Source: Lytechinus pictus (lineage: Eukaryota; Echinodermata; Echinoidea; Temnopleuroida; Toxopneustidae). Taken from it: 64,000 nucleotides of DNA. The stretch is from the NCBI RefSeq assembly GCF_037042905.1, contig NC_087251.1, forward strand, positions 49,357,373 through 49,421,372. The letters are read 5' to 3'. The notes under the pieces are model-generated. The model ran no database searches. It saw only the letters and a program-made list of their open reading frames with translations, and was not told the DNA's origin. Below are positions 57,846-64,000 of this stretch, piece after piece (within the stretch, counting starts at the first letter, position 1; each line of letters begins with the position of its first letter). The translations under genes and the position numbers were made by a program.

Positions 57846-58745
57846 CTGAAAATGCCAAAAGTATAATTGGTAATGTGAGAGATTATTGTAAAAGATATAG
57901 AGTGTAGCGCCCAACAATTCTTGCCCTAGGGGGCGCATTAAATAAAAGAAGCACAAAAAAGAGAACAAGCTTAAAATACAGAGAAGATCAAATCACAGAT
58001 AGCTGGCAAAAATCCAGATTAATCTGTAAATTGATACATATCCGCAATTGTTCTTATTCACCATTTGAATACATAATTGTTGAATAAAGTGTGTTAACTT
58101 TGAAGTAATGAAAACAATTGAGAAGGATTGCTATTTAGCGAGAATTAATTGTGCATGCATGTAGCGTGTGAGCACACGGCGAGGTTTGGTGGGTACGAGA
58201 TTGAGCAAACGCTGAGATTTGGCGTGCATGAGATTGGAAAGGGTGGGAGCATTACAAGAGCATGGAATACTAATATATTTCTATCTGATAATTCTGTTGC
58301 AGGCATTGCTCACAGTATGTGTCCAGCTTCCATCATTGTGTGATCTTATTCTTAATGAAATAATTACACTTGTGTGTCTATATTTAGCAGGACTAGGAGC
58401 ACTGTTGATGCATTAACAGCAAAGTATATATTTATATAGAAGCTGCCATTTATCTTATCATTATTATTTAATTCATCCTAATCAATTAAGGATAAGTCAG
58501 ACCATGACTTATCTGGTAAACCTTTTTTTTCTGACAAGCAAAAAAAAAAAAAAGATTTTAATTCCTTCCCAAGGCACTGATATTTTGTCTGACATATTCC
58601 AAAATATGTCAGTAGGGGCACTTTATACACCTCCTCCTCCCCCCTAATTAAGTTTCATGATTGCTGAATAATTAGAATTATCATAATTTCTGTTTCAGAC
58701 ATAAATAATAGCTTAAACTTTACAAAATTCAGATGATAGTGTTAC
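57846..58745. other. SPATA7 intron, nothing recognised
   Basis: AT-rich intron of 900 nt. Contains a small GCGCCC/GGGCGC inverted pair near 57907-57936 and an A14 run near 58540. Confidence 0.5.
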
Positions 58746-59000
58746 CTGAGTGACTGATTTCCGTAGCTAACATTCAAATCTTGAGTTCCACCAGGAGGCT
58801 GTCGAGGCCCTTTTCTGGACGGCTTGAGACTCGACGTCATCGGTCCCATCTCATCCTCCTCCCCTTCGAGTTCTAGAGACTGGATCCTCATAGCTTGTTC
58901 TTCCACCCATCTTAGATGATCCTCGGCCCTCTGGAGACGGGCGTTCTCTCGTCGATCTCGCTCTTCTAGCTCCTCAAGCTGCTCTCTGGAATGTAGGGTT
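58746..59000 (-). CDS. SPATA7: SPATA7 homologue, charged coiled-coil exon
   Basis: A 255-nt exon with acceptor AAATCAG (59001-59003) and donor GTAACA (58745 downward). It encodes REQLEELEERDRRENARLQR, AEDHLRWVEEQAMRIQSLEL and EGEEDEMGPMTSS, then a Pro/Gly/basic tail. The first 45 residues have the heptad-like Leu/charged pattern of a coiled coil. I do not recall a segment like this at this position in human SPATA7, so it may be a lineage feature. Enters in phase 2 after NT(R) and leaves in phase 2 toward 57845. Confidence 0.88.
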
Positions 59001-59401
59001 CTGATTTATAGGGGAGAAGAGAAAGATATAAAGTTGTTTTTCTTGTAAAGTCATATATGACTTTAAATTGACAGGAACATGTTGTTTTTAGGTGCTAAGT
59101 CAGCTACATAGAACGATATCATTTAGCACATGAAAGTGTCACCGTTCATACATAAAGTCATTTGTAACTTATGTACAGCTCTATTAAAATACCCACCACA
59201 AAATCCCCTTGGCTGCTTGTTTTTAACAACTACAATTCTTTGATCCTTTCCCCAAGAAAGTGCTAACTCTAGTGGAGTAATTGGAAGTTGCAAACAAACG
59301 GAACCAATAAAGCCACACCCGTTAAAAAAAAAAAGTAAAAAATCTATGTTTTGAAGCTTCCAAGGACGATTGTTACTTTCACCAACCCTCTATTTCTTTA
59401 C
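59001..59401. other. SPATA7 intron, nothing recognised
   Basis: A 401-nt AT-rich intron. No recognisable repeat. Confidence 0.5.
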
Positions 59402-59832
59402 CTTGTATTGCTTTCATTCCACTGTAGTTCTCTCTCTGACCTTCCAGTTTCATTAAGTTCCTTAGCACCTCCTTTCCTCTTCGGTGCATTATAGTTCTTA
59501 GATTGAGCAAGTCTTGAAGTGGCACCCGTCTTTAAAGTTCTTGGAGTGAACAGCTTCCGCGACTCTGTAAACTTATCTGCTCGCTTGTCTAGAATGTCCG
59601 CTGATTCCTTTCTTGGTGTTCGGCTTTGGTAGTCCAGAGTCATTGAGCCTTGCATGTCGGCGTTCTTATTGTTCCTGTATTGGTTTGAATTGTAGTTGTG
59701 TGATTGGCTGGTGTGTGGCCTGTTCACGTCTGAGTATGCACTGCGGGGGCGGTACGGTTGAGGGGTCATAGAAGCGTTCCGAGGACCTCGCGGATCAGAG
59801 ATTCCATACTTGGCAAGGTCTTCATCCAAGTC
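59402..59832 (-). CDS. SPATA7: SPATA7 homologue, large exon with TPRTLKT motif
   Basis: A 431-nt exon with acceptor TTATATCAG (59833-59835) and donor GTAAAG (59401 downward). It begins DLDEDLAKYGISDPRGPRNA in phase 0, continues with a disordered Ser/Asn/Arg-rich stretch, and then has ADILDKRADKFTESRKLFTP followed by RTLKTGATSRLAQSKNYNAP and KRK. The LDKxx..F..(K/R).LFTPRTLKT..S.L.Q...Y..PKRK pattern matches the central human SPATA7 block as I recall it (PFTPRTLKTEAKSFLSQ). Leaves in phase 2. Good diagnostic exon. Confidence 0.95.
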
Positions 59833-61794
59833 CTGATATAACAAAAATATGATCCTGAATTAGTCTAACACAATTTCTTACCTGATTTCAATAATTAAAT
59901 GAAAAGAAAAGGTATCCTATACCAAGTATGGAAGGATCATCCCCTTGAATAATTTTCAGCATTGAAACATGTGAAACCTATCTATAAAGACCACCTGCTT
60001 ATACAGACTGCTTTGTCAACCAAGTGGTCTTTACAGAGGTTTGACTGTATCATAAAAAAGGTCACCTCAGAATACATAAAATTTCAAATATTTTTCACAG
60101 TAAACAAATAAGTTTCCAAGGACACCATATAAGAGACTACCTGGTAGATCTATGTTTCCATAAAAGATACAACATAGAAATTGGAGGAGTATTTCCATGA
60201 AATAAAATAGACAATGCTTTCACTGACTATTTTGCTCTGAGCCAATCAGATGCAAGTAATTCAGTAGCTTATAACAAATAGTGAAACTGAAAGCCACTGA
60301 CATGAATGCCCCCCTGATTCATGAATGATAATCACTACCATTTTCAGCCAACCACAAAAATAAAAATATGATGTTGAGAAGAAAGAAAAATATAAATATT
60401 TGGAGAGAAAAGGAAGGGTCCCCTTTTGACCCAGGATACAATAGCTGTACCATCACGGCAATAAGATAACTTGAAACTATTCCATTAAAAAATATATATG
60501 TTCACCAATTTTTGTGCACTGCAGAAGAAAAGGCTGACAAATGGCAACACTCACCTTGCGAATCAGTACTGTTGCTCCAAATTTGATTTTACGTAATTTC
60601 TCAATAGAAAAAAAATGGCAAAACTAATATGTTAAAGTGAAAATTAGTCTCGTCTTACATTTCCTGAATGGAATATCAAAGTCAAGCCCCATCAACCATA
60701 TTTCGCATGCATAAGTATCAAATAACTACAGAAAAATGATTTGAAAATGCCAACATGAATGAAAGAAATTAATGATAATAAAAAAAAAATCGAAACTTCT
60801 GACTAGAATTTAAGTTGTTTGTTGACAACCATTGGAATTACCCGAGGCATTTTCAGTATAGCAAGTAATGTCTGCATATGGAATTCAAGGTTTACCAAGT
60901 GCTTTTCAATCCAAAGTATTTCTAATGAACTGACTACAATACTAGGAATCCAATTTGCATTCATTTTAATGTTATGTCTGGCAAACCCTTGAATGCCCTC
61001 AGGTTGTGAATATGTAAGGAAACCGGTCTATTATAATAACAGAAAGGCATTATATTGCTGTGTCTGGCAACCTTCAAGCATTGAAAAAAATGTTTGCTTG
61101 GAAAGGTTCAAGAGGGTGATTACAATAGCTTAGTGACCAGTTAAACATGATCAGCAGAAATGAATGGTGGAGTTTCCCAATCTTTCCTGACAAAACAAAT
61201 ACATGCATCTTGTCCTTTGATTGCGATATGAGAATTAATCGTATCGGAATACATTAAATTATTCAATCGATATATAAAGCGGCTCTGTATCATTCACACA
61301 TGCTGTTTTTAATACTCCCACTGCAAACGGTTATGAAATAAAGTGGAGACAATATTTTAGATATTTTCACCAAAAAATGGTTTAGTGGATTTCATAATTT
61401 ATTCTTACATTCGAGATGAAAACTGCGAAGGTGTCAGTTAACTGAAAAAGAACCAGCAAATAATGGTGAGTTTTCGAATAAAAAAAATATATACTTTTCA
61501 TCTTCTCTTAATTGTTTTGTATGTCCATGCACATGCTCTTTAAAACAAGTATTGTTTGAAAGCAATGATTTACTTTTATTTTGAGGTTTCATTTTTGTTT
61601 CTACTATGCCATTTCATTTGCTATTTCTATATATTTGGGGAAAATGGTGTGAGTTATAGTGCTACTTTTTTGAAAATATGCTTATAAAATGTCTTCTATA
61701 CATCTAGGTAGCATTGCTCAGTCCATGACTTGTTTTTTTTTTTTGGGGGGGGGAGGAGCCAACCTCGAAATGTAATTGCAAAGGGGATGGTTTC
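59833..61794. other. SPATA7 intron, includes one MITE copy
   Basis: AT-rich intron. A copy of the 28966-29232 palindromic family lies at about 60183-60314 (GGAGGAGTATTTCCATGAA to GACATGAATGCCCCC, with CCAATCAGATGCAAGTAATT). No exon is needed here for phase continuity. A T12/G9 run lies near 61732-61752. Confidence 0.5.
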
Positions 61795-61985
61795 TACACT
61801 TCATTGAAGGGAGTTTAATCTTCTGTACACTTCATTGAAGGGAGTTAAATCTTCTGTACACTTCATTGAAGGGAGTTTAATCCTCTGTACACTTCATTGA
61901 AGGGAGTTTAATCCTCTGTACACTTAATTGAGGGGAGTTTAATCCTCTGTACACTACACTGAAGGGAGTTTAATCTTCTATACAC
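61795..61985. repeat. 31-bp minisatellite, about six copies
   Basis: Units of TACACTTCATTGAAGGGAGT plus TTAATCTTCTG. One further copy lies at 63417-63445, beyond the LINE fragment, so the array was split by that insertion. Confidence 0.92.
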
Positions 61986-61991
61986 TCATTG

Positions 61992-63415
61992 CAGAACTAC
62001 TACTAGCTGGTGGTGAATCAGCAGTAACTTTGATGCTCAAGCTCTGTGTGAAGATATGGCAGACAGGTGAAAGGCCTATAGACTGGTGTCGTGCTCGGTT
62101 TGTTTCTATACCTAAGAAAGGAGATCTACAACTTTGCGAAAACTACAGAACAATTTCCCTCATCTGTCATGCGAGCAAGATCATGCTTCAAGTACTTCTA
62201 AGTAGAATGACTCATCAACTGGTGACAGAAATGGATGAAGCACAAGCACCCGGGCACCAGAGACCACATCTTTAATCTTCAATTGCTTATTCAGAAATGT
62301 CACAAAATGAACCAGGATTTATTCATCTGTTTTGTGGACTACTCCAAAGCCTTTGATGATGCTAGATATAGCCATCTTTGGAATGTGATGCTGAAAATGG
62401 ACTTCCCACATCATGTGATCAGGCTGATTAGATCTCTGTACGCGGACCAACAGTCAGCTGTTAAATTGGAATGTGGCACTACAGACTGGTTCGATATCAA
62501 GAAAGGAGTTCGACAGGGATGTATACTCTCTCCTGCATTTTTTAACATTTACACAGAGAAAATAATGAGGGAAGTTATGGTGTCCAAGCAGAAGACTTTG
62601 ACTTATTGCATGTAGGAGGAGTAGAGCTAGGAAATCTGCGATATGCAGATGAGGCAGCTATGATTTCCAAATCAAGACCTGGCCTGAGAAGTATTGTATC
62701 ATCTCTGAATGAAAGAAGCAAATCATACGGTTTCAAAATGAATGCGTCAAAAACGAAAGTTATGTCTGTGGTTAAAGAAGAGGATGGAAATGATGAAGGA
62801 GTTAGTATTGATAACTCAATACTGGAGGAAGTTGATCATTTCAAGTACCTTGGGGTGAGAATTCAGAAAGATGGTGACAATAGCAGGGAAATTAAAAACC
62901 CGACTAGCTATGGGTTTGAAGGCACTAAACAACATGAAGAAACTATGGCAATGACAGGACAAGCAGACGAAAGTTCTCAGAGCCTGCATCTTCCCCATTG
63001 CAACCTACGCCTGCGAAGCTTGGGTACTACGTAAGGCAGATGAGCTAAGAATCACTGCTTTTGAAAGCAAGTGTTATCGCAGGATTTTGAGAGTCCCCTG
63101 GGTGGAACGACGGACAAATGAAGACATCAGGAATGAGCTCAATGTGCCTAGTGACTGGCTACTGCAATATGTGAGGAGACAAAAGCTGGGATATTTTGGT
63201 CATATCATGAGACATAATGGTCTGGAGAAGAGGGTCCTTGGGGCACACATTCCTGGTAAACGTAGTAGAGGAAGACCAAGATGTAAATGGGACAAAACAG
63301 CGAGGGAGGCATTTGGTACCATGGAGAAAGCAACTAGAATGGCTCAAAACAGATGGTTGTACCAAGCTGCCGTAAGGGAAGCTACGCTCTGATTAGAGTA
63401 TGCTGTGACGACGAC
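61992..63415 (+). pseudogene. 5'-truncated LINE reverse transcriptase, inactive
   Basis: Encodes the 3' part of a non-LTR retrotransposon polymerase in at least four shifted frames. Blocks in order: ELLLAGGES and WCRARFVSIPKKGD (61991-62258); FVDYSKAFD (RT motif A) and GVRQGCILSP (62235-62615); RYADEAAM and YGFKMNASKTKVMSV then FKYLGVRIQKDG (62606-62920); a connection region with VPWVERRTNEDIRNE and a terminal YFGHIMRHNGLEKRVLG...RGRPRCKW segment (63000-63392). Catalytic YADD reads YADE at 62642-62653. No endonuclease domain remains. The I/Jockey/RTE-like clade is not resolved. It is antisense within the SPATA7 intron. A short GACGAC tail ends it, and TCATTG occurs at both junctions (61986-61991 and 63419-63424). 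Confidence 0.92.
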
Positions 63416-63416
63416 T

Positions 63417-63445
63417 CTTCATTGAAGGGAGTTAAATCTTCTGTC
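63417..63445. repeat. Single 31-bp minisatellite unit right of LINE
   Basis: CTTCATTGAAGGGAGTTAAA then TCTTCTG matches the units at 61795-61985 and marks the right half of the split array. Confidence 0.9.
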
Positions 63446-63589
63446 AATTTATTTAGGTTAATTGTTCTATTTTGAGTTTGATGTGACAGAAATGTGAGAG
63501 TCTGATGTGTTTTTTTTCCATGCTTCTGGTTAACTCAGTCCCATAAATGAAAAAAAAAAGGTCTAGGACCTATGGGACACAGAACTTAC
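63446..63589. other. SPATA7 intron, nothing recognised
   Basis: Short AT-rich remainder of the intron up to the donor of the next exon. Confidence 0.5.
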
Positions 63590-63705
63590 TAAATCAGGGT
63601 CATTTGTTGTATTCCTTGAAGCAGGCCTAGATGAAGAAGTTTTCTTGGCACTTTGTAACTTCTTTCTCTGCTTTTCCATGGCTTGTCGCTTTAACTGGTC
63701 CCGCT
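63590..63705 (-). CDS. SPATA7: SPATA7 homologue, basic helical exon (first in window)
   Basis: A 116-nt exon with acceptor CAAATCAG (63706-63708) and donor GTAAGT (63589 downward). After two split-codon bases it reads RDQLKRQAMEKQRKKLQSAK, KTSSSRPASRNTTNDPDL, ending in phase 0 before DLDEDLAKYG. The charged helix matches in character the QQRREKLKKEL region near the N-terminal third of human SPATA7. Upstream exons with the N-terminal region and promoter are beyond the right edge. Together the six exons give 359 residues in one frame. Confidence 0.88.
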
Positions 63706-64000
63706 CTGATTTGATGAGAAAATATCTTGTTAACAATGAAGAGAAAATGCCTTTCAGACAATGGCATGTTATATTATTTATTTACTAAATTATATTTTGG
63801 AAACGATTAGGCCTACTTGCTTTTTTAATTGTTCTCTATTTCTTTGCTCTTTCCGTCCCCAGCCTTATGTTTTACACTCTGGGAATTGCTTTATTTATTT
63901 ATTTCTAATGGTTAATTGATAATCTCTCAACATTGTACTATGAATGTATTTTTGTTATGATATTTGCAAAAAAATAATGACATTCTTTCCACCTCTTTCA
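63706..64000. other. SPATA7 intron at right edge
   Basis: AT-rich intron upstream of the exon ending at 63705. No further SPATA7 exon is visible before the window ends. Confidence 0.5.

Overview
This is eukaryotic, intron-rich, AT-rich animal DNA. Two recognisable genes and the dispersed repeats point to an echinoderm, most likely a sea urchin. That placement is from memory of repeat families and protein similarity; no search was run. Two genes converge. On the + strand is the 3' end of a Meis/homothorax TALE homeobox gene. On the - strand is the 3' two-thirds of a SPATA7 homologue, a ciliary protein. Most other open frames are chance ORFs or frames through tandem repeats.

Layout: 1-13783 is intron upstream of the Meis homeodomain exon, with TIR elements at 210-495, 6818-7354, 7752-8616 and 12325-12788, a SINE near 3.5 kb and a possible enhancer near 9.1-9.6 kb. 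Meis exon 13784-13842 encodes the end of the homeodomain and has three nested in-frame donors. After a 9-kb intron, exon 22840-23033 carries the C-terminus, the stop and a 3'-UTR donor. A likely 3'-UTR exon starts at 26997 and may run to about 33.85 kb.

The intergenic part (about 34-48.6 kb) is a repeat nursery. It holds a 24-bp array whose minus strand repeats a splice-donor sequence, two inverted copies of a mariner-like element each split by a different insertion, MITE-in-MITE nesting with an empty relative nearby, SINE tails, and CAT/CAC and 41-bp arrays.

SPATA7 runs from beyond the window's right edge down to its stop at 48646. Six exons (63705-63590, 59832-59402, 59000-58746, 57845-57783, 50170-50035, 48726-48646) join with matching phases at all five junctions, giving 359 residues. 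Its 7.6-kb fifth intron holds the most striking structure in the window: a TIR element with roughly 290-300-bp arms enclosing about 3.6 kb of a 50-bp minisatellite. Its first intron holds a broken LINE reverse transcriptase inserted in a 31-bp minisatellite.

No rRNA, functional tRNA, CRISPR array or prokaryotic operon is present. Family names come from recall, and boundaries of dispersed repeats are approximate unless a target-site duplication is given.
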